Positions 35,585 to 44,522 of a DNA stretch of 64,000 nt are shown piece after piece (the stretch's first letter is position 1; each line of letters opens with the position of its first letter). The position numbers and the translations under genes were made by a program. The notes beneath the pieces are model-generated. The model ran no database searches. It saw nothing but the letters and a program-made list of their open reading frames with translations, and was not told the DNA's origin. Source of the stretch: NC2004 sp050874905 (GTDB lineage Bacteria > Bacillota > Clostridia > Lachnospirales > Lachnospiraceae); the NCBI GenBank assembly GCA_050874905.1, contig JBNMLP010000008.1, positions 59,137-123,136 on the forward strand, given 5' to 3'.

Positions 35585-37087
35585 CTACCAGTTTCTCATA
35601 ATTGTTTTCCGCTCGATCGGGTCAAGACAACTGATCTTTGGATCATCGTAATAAGAATCACTCTTTACATGTGTGGTAGAGATCTCCTCAAAAATGGCTC
35701 CCACTTTGGAAGAGAAGCAGTGACGCTCGCCGCGCAGCACCGTCTGAGTATCTCCCGGCTTCATCGTTCGCTCCACATTCTCCACCTTCACATCCAGCTC
35801 CCCATAAAGAAGCTGGAAGGTTTCTTCCTTGACCTTATGCATGTGCATCGGGTGCTTCTGTCCCGGAAGCACGATAATGTACTTTTTACAGTATTCGCGG
35901 TTGATAATATTGATGATGACCGCTCCTACCTGCCGGAAATTCTGCATTCCGTAATGATGTGAAAGCTCTACCTCAAAATCATTGCCCAGTGCAATGCCTG
36001 CCTCATATAACATACCTTTGGCATCGTGTACCACACTTCGCAGCAGATTGATGTCCGTCATTTTCTTCTTTTCATGGATTTCTTGATTCTTTGCATAATC
36101 TCTGCTCGCAACCATGCCTTCATAAAATTCGCCACTGGTCATCTGCTTGTCATGACATGGCATAGCAAAGAATACATCCTGCCGGCTGACTTCCTCTCCC
36201 TCCTTGATCGGACGTGCCGCATACACACCACGCATCAGGGAATTTAAGGAATCGATCTCTGCCTGAGCAATATATTTGTTGTTTTCCTTTTTGAGTGCGC
36301 ACATATTCTTTGCCCGCTCTGCAGCAAGCACCCATGCATCTGCCTGTGCCGGGTTCATGGAATAGGCATTCAATGTGATCGTATCGGTTGGAAGTCCGAC
36401 ATGACGTTCTAAGATTGCAGCTCCCTTTGCCACTGCCATCATTGCAACCGTGTTATCCTCCGGATCTTCATGTCCGGAATAACCGATCATCACATCCGGA
36501 TATCGCTTTTTCATCTTATCGATAAAATCAAGCTGCAAATGTTCCTCTGGTGCCGGATATTCTGCCACACAGTGTAAAAATGCAAAATGCACATGACGAT
36601 GTGTAAGGTAATTGTAAAGCTTATCAATGTCAGAAAGCGTTTTTCCACCGGTTGATACGATCAATGGCTTTCCGGTTGACACTGCCTTTTGAAGCAGCGG
36701 CCAGTCCAATGCGGAACAGCTTGCAATCTTGATAATGTCGATGCCCTGATCCATACACCAGCCCACACCATCCTCATCAAATGGTGTGCTCATTGTAACC
36801 ATGCCTTCCTCGCGGACGCCATCCACAAGCTGGGTAAATTGATCATAGGTCAGTCTTGTGCTTTCAAATCTTGGAATATGTGGCACATCCTTACGTCCTT
36901 TATAATCCGGATGAATAAATGTATCCAAATTCCGGTACTGCAGTTTCACTGCCGCTTTCACATTATACTTTCTTGCAATCTTACCCATCTCATGGATGAT
37001 ATCAAGTCCATGTTCTACACTTCCCTGATGGCTGTTTGCCATTTCAAATATGTACAGATCCTCAAAAATGTCTTTTTTCTTTTCCAT
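35585..37087 (-). CDS. NeuB-family sugar acid synthase with C-terminal cupin
   Basis: Residues 1-330 match N-acetylneuraminate synthase (NeuB): EMANSHQGSVEHGL, STPFDEDGVGWC, IKIASCSALDWPLL, VSTGGKTLSDI, and GYSGHEDPEDNTVAM. This TIM-barrel family joins phosphoenolpyruvate to an amino sugar. Residues around 280-330 resemble the SAF lid, and 380-500 are a cupin-like barrel (HPMHMHKVKEETFQLLYGEL), as in D-lyxose isomerase-like tails. No CMP-sialate synthetase, epimerase or glycosyltransferase is near, so the product sugar (sialic, legionaminic or other nonulosonic acid) cannot be assigned. It is monocistronic with its own terminator. Confidence 0.87.
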   Translation of the reverse strand: MEKKKDIFEDLYIFEMANSHQGSVEHGLDIIHEMGKIARKYNVKAAVKLQYRNLDTFIHPDYKGRKDVPHIPRFESTRLTYDQFTQLVDGVREEGMVTMSTPFDEDGVGWCMDQGIDIIKIASCSALDWPLLQKAVSTGKPLIVSTGGKTLSDIDKLYNYLTHRHVHFAFLHCVAEYPAPEEHLQLDFIDKMKKRYPDVMIGYSGHEDPEDNTVAMMAVAKGAAILERHVGLPTDTITLNAYSMNPAQADAWVLAAERAKNMCALKKENNKYIAQAEIDSLNSLMRGVYAARPIKEGEEVSRQDVFFAMPCHDKQMTSGEFYEGMVASRDYAKNQEIHEKKKMTDINLLRSVVHDAKGMLYEAGIALGNDFEVELSHHYGMQNFRQVGAVIINIINREYCKKYIIVLPGQKHPMHMHKVKEETFQLLYGELDVKVENVERTMKPGDTQTVLRGERHCFSSKVGAIFEEISTTHVKSDSYYDDPKISCLDPIERKTIMRNW

Positions 37088-37120
37088 ACGATACGCCTTC
37101 CTTTGCTATACCTCTGATAT

Positions 37121-37148
37121 GAAAACTCCCGGACATGCGGGAGTTTTC
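37121..37148 (-). terminator. Terminator after the SPFH gene
   Basis: Stem GAAAACTCCCG/CGGGAGTTTTC with a 6-nt loop, just downstream of the SPFH gene. Confidence 0.8.
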
Positions 37149-37165
37149 CTGTTTTCATTTCTTGT

Positions 37166-38086
37166 TTAGTTTTTTGCAATCTCTGTAACCGACTGAGCCA
37201 GTCCTGCAAGTCCCTGGATCTCTGACGGAATAATGATCTTGGTTGCTTTTCCGTCTGCCGCTTTGGCAAATGCCTCTAAGCTCTTTAACTGGATAACAGC
37301 CTGATCTGCTCCGACTTCCTTAATGAAGTTTAATCCATCTGCATTTGCTTTCTGAATGGCCAAAATAGCTTCTGCCTGACCTTCTGCTTCCCGGATCGTT
37401 GCTTCCTTTTTCGCTTCCGCACGTAAGATTGCAGCTGCCTTTTCTGCTTCTGCTTCCAGAATTGCAGATTCCTTTTTACCTTCCGCCGTAAGGATCGCTG
37501 CTTTCTTCTCACCCTCGGCACGAAGAATGGATTCTCTTCGTTCACGCTCTGCTTTCATCTGTTTCTCCATGGAATCCTGGATCTCAGCAGGTGGCATGAT
37601 GTTTTTCAACTCTACACGGTTGATCTTGATTCCCCACGGATCCGTTGCCTGATCTAACACAGAACACATTCTGGTGTTGATCGTTTCACGGGAGGTAAGT
37701 GTCTGGTCAAGCTCTAAATCACCAATAATATTACGAAGGGTGGTTGCCGTCAGCTTTTCTACTGCAAGGATCGGATTATCTACACCGTAAGTAAACTGTT
37801 TTGGATCAGTGATCTGATAAAATACTACCGTGTCGATCTTCATGGTAACATTATCCTTAGTGATCACCGGCTGTGGTGGAAAATCAAGCACCATTTCCTT
37901 TAAGTTGACACGCTTTGATACTTTATCAATGATTGGCGCTTTAAAATGCATACCGACAGACCAGGTAGCCTGATACGTTCCTAACCGTTCAATCACATAT
38001 GCATGTGCCTGTGGCACGATCTTGATGCAAGATAAAATGATCCATATCACTAATACTACAATAACTGCAAATACAATTGCTCCCAT
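37166..38086 (-). CDS. SPFH/band 7 membrane protein, QmcA/stomatin type
   Basis: The 306-residue protein has one N-terminal helix (IVFAVIVVLVIWIILSCI), a band 7 domain starting IVPQAHAYVIERLGTYQ, and an Ala/Glu/Lys-rich coiled coil with repeated AEGKKESAIL-like units (about 190-260). Family members oligomerise in membrane microdomains and often partner NfeD proteins; the NfeD gene lies just upstream, 10 bp away, in the same operon. Client proteins are unknown. The ATG at 38086 follows AGGAGGACAAT. Confidence 0.93.
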   Translation of the reverse strand: MGAIVFAVIVVLVIWIILSCIKIVPQAHAYVIERLGTYQATWSVGMHFKAPIIDKVSKRVNLKEMVLDFPPQPVITKDNVTMKIDTVVFYQITDPKQFTYGVDNPILAVEKLTATTLRNIIGDLELDQTLTSRETINTRMCSVLDQATDPWGIKINRVELKNIMPPAEIQDSMEKQMKAERERRESILRAEGEKKAAILTAEGKKESAILEAEAEKAAAILRAEAKKEATIREAEGQAEAILAIQKANADGLNFIKEVGADQAVIQLKSLEAFAKAADGKATKIIIPSEIQGLAGLAQSVTEIAKN

Positions 38087-38095
38087 ATTGTCCTC

Positions 38096-38533
38096 CTATT
38101 CTTTGACCGGTGTGACAATACATTTCACACCTTTGATCTCCTCAATCCGGACGGTGCTGCCCTCCGGGATCTCCTGTTGATCCTCCCTGCTTCTCGCCGT
38201 CCAGTAGCTTCCTTTTACCTGTACCTGACCACTTGCTTTTAAATTATTGATCGCAACAGTCACGATACCAATTTCTCCTACCAGGCTCTCGGCATTGGTT
38301 TTAGTCGTACGTCCATTCAGGTATTTCATTGCCCATGGTCTGGTAAAGATCAGCAGCACCACGGATACCAGAATGCAAAGAACGATCTGCACACCAAGTC
38401 CTGCACCAAGTGCCGCAGCAATCGCCGCAACCAGTGCACCGCCTGCAAACCAAATGGTCGTAAGCCCCATACTCAAACACTCAATGACAACTAATACCAC
38501 CATGGCGATCAGCCAATAGAGTGCGTATTCCAT
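38096..38533 (-). CDS. NfeD family membrane protein
   Basis: The 145-residue protein has three close hydrophobic segments in residues 1-75 (for example YALYWLIAMVVLVVIECLS and VQIVLCILVSVVLLIFT) and a C-terminal OB-fold (SLVGEIGIVTVAI, GQVQVKGSYWTARS). This is the short NfeD form without a protease domain, always found with SPFH genes, as here. I chose the ATG at 38533, preceded by AAGGAGGGTAAATGCT, over the longer frame to 38560. Confidence 0.92.
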   Translation of the reverse strand: MEYALYWLIAMVVLVVIECLSMGLTTIWFAGGALVAAIAAALGAGLGVQIVLCILVSVVLLIFTRPWAMKYLNGRTTKTNAESLVGEIGIVTVAINNLKASGQVQVKGSYWTARSREDQQEIPEGSTVRIEEIKGVKCIVTPVKE

Positions 38534-38632
38534 AGCATTTACCCTCCTTATCCATATCATATTTCTCTTACTTCTCTACTATACTATATATCGGATATTT
38601 CTGTCAAAAACTACACTGATCCGTTCCTTTTT

Positions 38633-39412
38633 TTATCTCTTCGTTGTCATGCGCTGACGGAGGATTTCATAGGAAAATACTGTTGCCGCCGTCGCTGCAT
38701 TTAACGATTCCACCTGTCCCATCATAGGGATCACCAGCTTTTTCTGTGCCTTTTCGGTCAGCTCCTTTGTCAGTCCGTTTCCTTCATTTCCAATGAAAAT
38801 GCAGCATGGCTTCTGAAAATCCACCTCGTAAAATGAGGTTCCCCCCAGATGTGCCGCACAGGTGACGATCCCACGCTTTGTTAACTGCTCTGCCGTTTTC
38901 AGCACGTCGTCCACATAAAGAAACGGAACCCGGAAAATGGAACCCATCGTGGAACGGATCACTTTGGAATTATAAATATCTACGGTATCCTTAGAAAGCA
39001 GTACCCCACTCATTCCAGCCCCTTCCGCCATACGAAGGATTGTTCCTAAGTTGCCAGGATCCTGCACATTTTCCAAAAGCAAGAGTGCCGGAGTGTTCTC
39101 TGTCTCCACCAACTCAGAAAAGGTGTAAGAAAGCTGTTTTACAAGCGCTAATACGCCCTGTGGTGTCATCGTATCAGAAATATCCCGGAACACCGCTTCA
39201 CTTACAAGTTCATAAGGAATTTCGTCAAACAACTCCTCATGTGCCTCCAAAAAGTCTTCTGTCACATAACATTTTTCCAACTGTTTTTTGGGGATTTCCC
39301 GGAACATCCGGATGCCTTCTACGATAAAAAGTCCCTGTTTGCGGCGGAAAGAGCTGCTTTTTTGCAGCTTTATGATCGTTTTGATCTGTTGATTTGCTGT
39401 ACTTGTAATCAT
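38633..39412 (-). CDS. SpoU/TrmH-family rRNA or tRNA 2-O-methyltransferase
   Basis: The 259-residue SPOUT protein has an N-terminal substrate-binding domain (KSSSFRRKQGLFIVEGIRMF) and the SpoU knot motifs: LLLENVQDPGNLGTILRMAEG, CCIFIGNEGNGLTKEL, and VIPMMGQVESLNAATAATVF. It methylates a ribose in rRNA or tRNA with SAM; the target base is not determined here. It follows dnaE by 4 bp and may share its transcript. Confidence 0.92.
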   Translation of the reverse strand: MITSTANQQIKTIIKLQKSSSFRRKQGLFIVEGIRMFREIPKKQLEKCYVTEDFLEAHEELFDEIPYELVSEAVFRDISDTMTPQGVLALVKQLSYTFSELVETENTPALLLLENVQDPGNLGTILRMAEGAGMSGVLLSKDTVDIYNSKVIRSTMGSIFRVPFLYVDDVLKTAEQLTKRGIVTCAAHLGGTSFYEVDFQKPCCIFIGNEGNGLTKELTEKAQKKLVIPMMGQVESLNAATAATVFSYEILRQRMTTKR

Positions 39413-39416
39413 CCTG

Positions 39417-42400
39417 TTACCTCATATTTTCAATTCCTTTTTCTTTGATCCTTACATTCTCTTCCCCGTAGCGGTTGGAGAGTTCCTCTAACAGCTCCTT
39501 TTCATAACGCACATAATACGTACGGGGAAGTCTGTTGATCGCCCGCTCCTTCTTGGAATAGACGATGACCGGCATCGCTGTTTTGTATTCCTCCTGATAC
39601 TGCATAAGCAGCTCATAAAGTTCCTCTTTTTGTGCCGTAAAACTCTCAATATCAGCAAACTGCAGCCACAACTCCTTCGGTACCTCATCAAAAGATACCA
39701 TACGTTCACAAATAACCTTGGCTCCGCCACCGTCAATGCTGACACGTCCCCTGATATAGAGCTTTGCATCCTGTACCAAAAGACGTTTGTTCATTTCATA
39801 ATCTTTCGTAAAAACAACGACTTCTAACGAACCAAACAGATCCTGCAACCGTAAAAATGCCATCTGCTGTCCCCGTCTTGTTGTCTTTACCGTGACCTGC
39901 TCGATCATGCCACCCACAACAACGGTATGTTGATTCTTTACCCGGCACGCTCCTGCTTCATCCATCACAAAATCCAGAGAAGTAGCCGTCGTATTCTGTT
40001 TCATCCGTTCGGCATATTCCTCCAGCGGGTGTCCACTGGCATAAATACCAAGCACCTCTTTTTCAAATGCGTATTTGACATCCTGTACATATTCCCCACA
40101 GTCCGGCATCGTGATGCGTTTACTCTGCTCCTCTCCTGCCATCATATCAAACAGGGACATCTGTCCGGTGATCGTTTTCTTTTTCTCCTGTGTGACACTG
40201 TCGATCACACGGGCGTATACCTGCATCAACTGTTTTCTTGTCGCACTGAAACAGTCCAGAGCTCCGGCTTTGATCAGGCTTTCCAGTGTGCGCTTGTTCA
40301 CCTCTTTGGAGGACAACCGCTCCACAAAATCATAAAGATCCTTATAGGGACCGCGTTTTTTCCGCTCTCTTATGATCTCATCAACCACCGATTTTCCTAC
40401 ACTTTTGATCGCATACATTCCGTAACGGATCGTTCCATTTACTGCTAAGAAATTGCCCTCTCCTTCATTGACATCCGGAGGCAGGATCGTAATACCGATC
40501 TGACGGCAGTGGTAAATGTATTCACTGATCTTAGGAATACTGTGAATCACGGAAGAAAGCAATGCTGCCATAAACTCCTGCGGATAATGGTATTTTAAAT
40601 ATGCGGTCTGGTAAGCGACCACTGCGTAAACAGCGGCATGGGATTTATTAAAGGCATATTTGGCAAAATCCGTCATCTCATCGAAAATATGCTGTGCAAC
40701 CTCCTCTTTGATGCCACGCGCCACACAGCCGTCTACGCCTTCCTCCGGATTGCCGTATACAAAGTTCTTCCGCTCCCGCTCCATTGCTTCTTCTTTCTTT
40801 TTGGACATGGCACGGCGCACCAGATCACTTTTGCCAAGCGTATAGCCTGCCAGCTTCATCACGATCTGCATTACCTGTTCCTGATATACGATACAGCCAT
40901 ACGTCGGCTCTAAGATTTCTCTTAACTCCTCACATTCATAATGAACGGATTCCTTATTTTCTTTTCCCTTGATATAACGTGGGATAAAATCCATCGGTCC
41001 CGGACGATACAGTGAAATTCCGGCAATGATGTCCTCAATATTCTGCGGCTTCAGCTCCTTCATAAAACTCTTCATGCCGTCGCTCTCCAACTGAAAACAC
41101 CCTTCACACTGTCCGTTTCCAAGCATCTGGTAAACGTCCGGATCGTTGAAATCAATATGGTCAATATCAATGTCCTCCCCGGTATTTCTTACCGCCATTG
41201 ATACTGCATTCTGTATCACGGTCAGTGTACGAAGCCCTAAAAAGTCCATTTTCAATAGCCCCAGTTCTTCAATGATCGGAGCGGTAAACTGTGTTGTGAT
41301 CGCATTTTCTGCCCCCTTTGACAACGGAACAAATTCATCCAGTGGTTTGGAACCGATCACCACACCGGCTGCATGGGTGGAGGAATGTCTCGGAAGTCCT
41401 TCCAGACGCTTCGCCATTTGAATGAGATCCGTCACCTCCGGATCATTTTCATATAGCTCCTTTAATTCTCTGCTGCCCTGAATGGCTTTGTCAATGGTAA
41501 TGTCCTTGCCACCTGGAATCAACTGTGCGATCGCATCCACCTTGGCATACGGAAGGTTAAGTACACGCCCTACGTCACGGATCACCATTTTGGCGGACAT
41601 TGTACCAAATGTTACGATCTGTACTACCTTATCCTTGCCATATTTCTGTACCACATAATCAATGACTTCCTGACGCCGCTCATAGCAGAAATCCACGTCA
41701 ATATCCGGCATCGTCACACGCTCCGGATTTAAGAAACGTTCAAATAAAAGCTGGTACTTCATCGGATCGATATTGGTGATCTCCAGACAGTAAGCAACCA
41801 TACTTCCGGCGGAAGATCCACGTCCCGGTCCCACTGCAATTCCATTTTCTCTCGCGTAATGAATAAAATCCCACACGATCAAAAAGTAATCCACGTATCC
41901 CATATTTTTGATTGTGGACAGCTCATATTCCATCCGTTCTCTTAACTGCTCTCTCGTATATTTCTCCGGAAGTACCGCATAACGTTTTTCAAATCCCGCC
42001 TCACATAATTCCCGTAAATACTGCTCTGCACTTTTGTGATCCGGTACCTCATAATGTGGAAGCTTCTGCTCGCCAAAGGTGATCTCCACCTGACAGCGCA
42101 TGGCAATACGGTGTGTATTTTCAATCGCTTCCGGTGCGTAAGGAAACAGCGCACGCATTTCCTCCTCTGACTTTAAATAATACTGACCACCCTCATACCG
42201 CATACGGTTCGTATCAGACACCAGCTTTCCGGTCTGAATACAAAGAAGAATATCATGTGCAACCTGATCCTGCTCATAAGTATAGTGGGAGTCGTTCGTT
42301 GCCACAAGCGGGATTCCTGTCTCCTGATGCATCCGGAGCAGTCCCTGATTGACTGTCTGCTGCTCGGCGATCCCGTGATCCTGCAGCTCCAGAAAAAAAG

Positions 42401-42905
42401 AGTCCTCTCCAAATATGTCCTGTAAGGAGAGGGCTGCCTTTTTCGCTTCTTCGTAAAAGCCGCGTTTTAAATACGTTGCTACTTCTCCCGCCAGACATCC
42501 GGAAAGTGCAATGATCCCCTCGTGATACTGGCGCAAAAGCTCCCAATCCACACGCGGTTTATAATAAAAGCCTTCCGTAAATCCTTTGGAAACAACTTTC
42601 ATCAGATTGTGATAACCGATGTCATTTTCGGCAAGCAGCACCAGATGGTAATAACGGCTTTCATCCTTTCCACTCTCCCGGTCAAAACGGGAACCCGGTG
42701 CCACATAAACCTCACAACCAATAATAGGTTTGATCCCCTCTGTCTTACACGCTTTATAAAAATCAATCACACCATACATCACACCGTGATCTGTAATAGC
42801 AAGACTATCCATATGAAGCTCTTTTGCACGATGCACCAGCTCCTTGATCTTACTGGCCCCATCTAACAGACTGTATTCCGTATGCACATGCAAATGTGTA
42901 AACAT
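39417..42905 (-). CDS. dnaE: DNA polymerase III alpha subunit, DnaE type
   Basis: The 1162-residue polymerase starts with a PHP domain (FTHLHVHTEYSLLDGASK), has the catalytic aspartates in PDIDVDFCYERRQEV (about residue 403), the KMVIRDVGR and YQEQVMQIVMKLAG blocks, a helix-hairpin-helix region, and a C-terminal OB-fold. It is the DnaE form, not PolC, which Firmicutes also carry and which would lie elsewhere. I moved the start to the ATG at 42905: the ATG at 42911 abuts the SD GGAGG, while this one sits 6 bases after it. Confidence 0.96.
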   Translation of the reverse strand: MFTHLHVHTEYSLLDGASKIKELVHRAKELHMDSLAITDHGVMYGVIDFYKACKTEGIKPIIGCEVYVAPGSRFDRESGKDESRYYHLVLLAENDIGYHNLMKVVSKGFTEGFYYKPRVDWELLRQYHEGIIALSGCLAGEVATYLKRGFYEEAKKAALSLQDIFGEDSFFLELQDHGIAEQQTVNQGLLRMHQETGIPLVATNDSHYTYEQDQVAHDILLCIQTGKLVSDTNRMRYEGGQYYLKSEEEMRALFPYAPEAIENTHRIAMRCQVEITFGEQKLPHYEVPDHKSAEQYLRELCEAGFEKRYAVLPEKYTREQLRERMEYELSTIKNMGYVDYFLIVWDFIHYARENGIAVGPGRGSSAGSMVAYCLEITNIDPMKYQLLFERFLNPERVTMPDIDVDFCYERRQEVIDYVVQKYGKDKVVQIVTFGTMSAKMVIRDVGRVLNLPYAKVDAIAQLIPGGKDITIDKAIQGSRELKELYENDPEVTDLIQMAKRLEGLPRHSSTHAAGVVIGSKPLDEFVPLSKGAENAITTQFTAPIIEELGLLKMDFLGLRTLTVIQNAVSMAVRNTGEDIDIDHIDFNDPDVYQMLGNGQCEGCFQLESDGMKSFMKELKPQNIEDIIAGISLYRPGPMDFIPRYIKGKENKESVHYECEELREILEPTYGCIVYQEQVMQIVMKLAGYTLGKSDLVRRAMSKKKEEAMERERKNFVYGNPEEGVDGCVARGIKEEVAQHIFDEMTDFAKYAFNKSHAAVYAVVAYQTAYLKYHYPQEFMAALLSSVIHSIPKISEYIYHCRQIGITILPPDVNEGEGNFLAVNGTIRYGMYAIKSVGKSVVDEIIRERKKRGPYKDLYDFVERLSSKEVNKRTLESLIKAGALDCFSATRKQLMQVYARVIDSVTQEKKKTITGQMSLFDMMAGEEQSKRITMPDCGEYVQDVKYAFEKEVLGIYASGHPLEEYAERMKQNTTATSLDFVMDEAGACRVKNQHTVVVGGMIEQVTVKTTRRGQQMAFLRLQDLFGSLEVVVFTKDYEMNKRLLVQDAKLYIRGRVSIDGGGAKVICERMVSFDEVPKELWLQFADIESFTAQKEELYELLMQYQEEYKTAMPVIVYSKKERAINRLPRTYYVRYEKELLEELSNRYGEENVRIKEKGIENMR

Positions 42906-42923
42906 AGGCATCCTCCCATTCTT

Positions 42924-43721
42924 TTAGCAGTCACGCGCTTTTTTCGTACATGCTTTCATAGCTTCGATCACGCTGCTGCGAAATCCTTTCTCTTCCAAAA
43001 CACGAACTGCCTCGATCGTTGTTCCGCCCGGAGAACATACCATATCTTTGAGTTCGCCCGGGTGCTTTCCGGTCTCCAGTACCATTTTGGCACTTCCAAG
43101 CACCGCCTGTGCTGCAAATTCATACGCCTGCTTGCGCGGCATACCATCTGCAACAGCGGCATCTGCCATCGCCTCAATAAACAAAAATACATAGGCAGGA
43201 GAGCTTCCGCTCACGGATACCACCACATCCATCAGATGCTCCGGAACCTGCTGTGCCATGCCAAAGCACTCTAACACCTCACAGACAAGCTTCTGCTCCT
43301 CCTCATGCATACTGTCAGAAAGCGTGTATCCGGTAATTCCCTCTCCTACTAATGCCGGAGTATTCGGCATGGTACGCACCAGCTTGTACTCTGAGCTGCC
43401 AAACTGATCTGCCAGCCAGCGGATCGTTTTGCCCGGGGCAATCGAAATGATAACCGCTTCTTTATTTACCTCATTTTTGATCTGACCGATCACGTCTTCA
43501 TAAAAGACCGGTTTTACCGCAAGGATCAAAACATCTGCCTGCTGTGCCACTTCGCAGTTGTTTAAAGTTGTCCTGATCCCATATGTTTTTGCAGCCATAT
43601 CCAGTGTTTTTTCTGTTCTTGCCGATGCGATAATATCCTCCGGCTTACAAAATGTTTTGTTGATCATGCCGCCGATCATCGCCTGTGCCATATTACCGCA
43701 GCCAATAAAACCAATTTTCAT
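42924..43721 (-). CDS. proC: Pyrroline-5-carboxylate reductase
   Basis: The 265-residue enzyme makes proline from pyrroline-5-carboxylate with NAD(P)H. It has the Rossmann GFIGCGNMAQAMIGGM, LAVKPVF, the MPNTPALVGEGITGY signature near residue 118, and the C-terminal substrate block SPGGTTIEAVRVLEEKGFRSSVIEAM. The ATG at 43721 follows AGGAGGAGAACAAG. A 170-nt leader with a terminator hairpin precedes it, suggesting attenuation. It is followed by dnaE. Confidence 0.95.
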   Translation of the reverse strand: MKIGFIGCGNMAQAMIGGMINKTFCKPEDIIASARTEKTLDMAAKTYGIRTTLNNCEVAQQADVLILAVKPVFYEDVIGQIKNEVNKEAVIISIAPGKTIRWLADQFGSSEYKLVRTMPNTPALVGEGITGYTLSDSMHEEEQKLVCEVLECFGMAQQVPEHLMDVVVSVSGSSPAYVFLFIEAMADAAVADGMPRKQAYEFAAQAVLGSAKMVLETGKHPGELKDMVCSPGGTTIEAVRVLEEKGFRSSVIEAMKACTKKARDC

Positions 43722-43737
43722 CTTGTTCTCCTCCTAA

Positions 43738-43895
43738 TCAAAAAAACACAGCCCTGGATGGACATTCCAAGACTGTGTGAATACCAGTAGATCTATGATA
43801 CAACCAATGTTCGCAAATAACGAATACTGAAAAAGAATATGTAGATACTGTGTTAAAACGTTTCTCTATATTTTTCACAATCTTCTTTATCTACA
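43738..43895 (-). promoter_or_regulatory. Leader RNA of proC with terminator (candidate attenuator)
   Basis: A strong promoter (43902-43930) starts a transcript that runs about 155 nt before a terminator: stem CACAGTCTTGGA/TCCAGGGCTGTG with two G-U pairs (43745-43778) and a U run (43738-43744 region), then the proC ribosome site. TGTAGATA near the 5-prime end can pair with TATCTACA in the middle, and a second ATCTAC copy lies nearer the terminator, so alternative folds are possible. A 46-codon frame from GTG 43878 to TGA 43738 is open throughout. No known riboswitch family was recognised. Confidence 0.5.
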
Positions 43896-43901
43896 AATAC
43901 T

Positions 43902-43930
43902 ATTATATCTGGTTTACATGCAAAATGCAA
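43902..43930 (-). promoter_or_regulatory. Promoter of the proC leader
   Basis: Minus-strand TTGCAT (43925-43930), 17-bp spacer, TATAAT (43902-43907). Confidence 0.8.
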
Positions 43931-44003
43931 GAAAAAGTTTACAATTTATTGAGAGCTTTTCTCGATAATTTCGGCTATTTTGATACAAAAATTCATTTTC
44001 CAG

Positions 44004-44032
44004 TTGCTTCATCAGTATATACTAAGTATAAT
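44004..44032 (+). promoter_or_regulatory. Promoter of the small XRE regulator
   Basis: TTGCTT (44004-44009), 17-bp spacer, TATAAT (44027-44032). Confidence 0.78.
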
Positions 44033-44065
44033 AGAAGTATCATTTTATAAGGAGATTTTACACAA

Positions 44066-44428
44066 ATGACAAAAAAACAAACTTTTCAAAAGGAATGCGG
44101 GCGTATTCTGAAAGAATACCGCCTCAAAAACGGTCTTTCTGTATCTGATGTCATCGCTTATCTGTCCAAACAAGGTGTGCAAAACATCCGGGAATCCGCC
44201 TACTACAATTGGGAACAGGGGTTATCCATGCCAAATACCTGCACCTTCTTACATCTATGCCGCCTCTATCAGATTTACGATATCTTAACCACCTTTCACA
44301 TCCCGCTTCCGGATACCTGCGACGACGTCTTTCGCTGCCTTTCCCGAGATGAATATGTGTTACTGCTTGCCTACCGCCTGCATCCGGAAATGCATCTTGC
44401 CGTTCAGCAGCTTTTAAACTTAACCTGA
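44066..44428 (+). CDS. Small XRE-like helix-turn-helix protein
   Basis: The 120-residue protein has an N-terminal XRE-like HTH (GRILKEYRLKNGLSVSDVIAYL, shown by LSVSDVIAYLSKQG, then YYNWEQGLSMP and FLHLCRLYQI) and a short C-terminal region without recognised domain. It is probably a DNA-binding regulator. It is a monocistronic plus-strand gene between the divergent proC leader and convergent dapL. No operator site was identified near it, and its targets are unknown. Confidence 0.75.
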   Translation: MTKKQTFQKECGRILKEYRLKNGLSVSDVIAYLSKQGVQNIRESAYYNWEQGLSMPNTCTFLHLCRLYQIYDILTTFHIPLPDTCDDVFRCLSRDEYVLLLAYRLHPEMHLAVQQLLNLT

Positions 44429-44455
44429 TCGATATTGCATTTGCATGACTTTATA

Positions 44456-44513
44456 AAAAAAGTGTTCTTAATCATCCGGCACTTTGAGTACCGGCTGATA
44501 AGAACACTTTTTA
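44456..44513. terminator. Long bidirectional terminator
   Basis: Extended stem AAAAAGTGTTCTTA...TAAGAACACTTTTT with an inner CCGG pairing, between convergent XRE and dapL genes. Confidence 0.88.
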
Positions 44514-44522
44514 TATTATGGA

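Noticed and set aside
43850..44050. Plus-strand 66-codon frame between proC and the XRE gene
   Set aside because: It crosses the proC promoter and part of the XRE promoter region and lacks a ribosome site.
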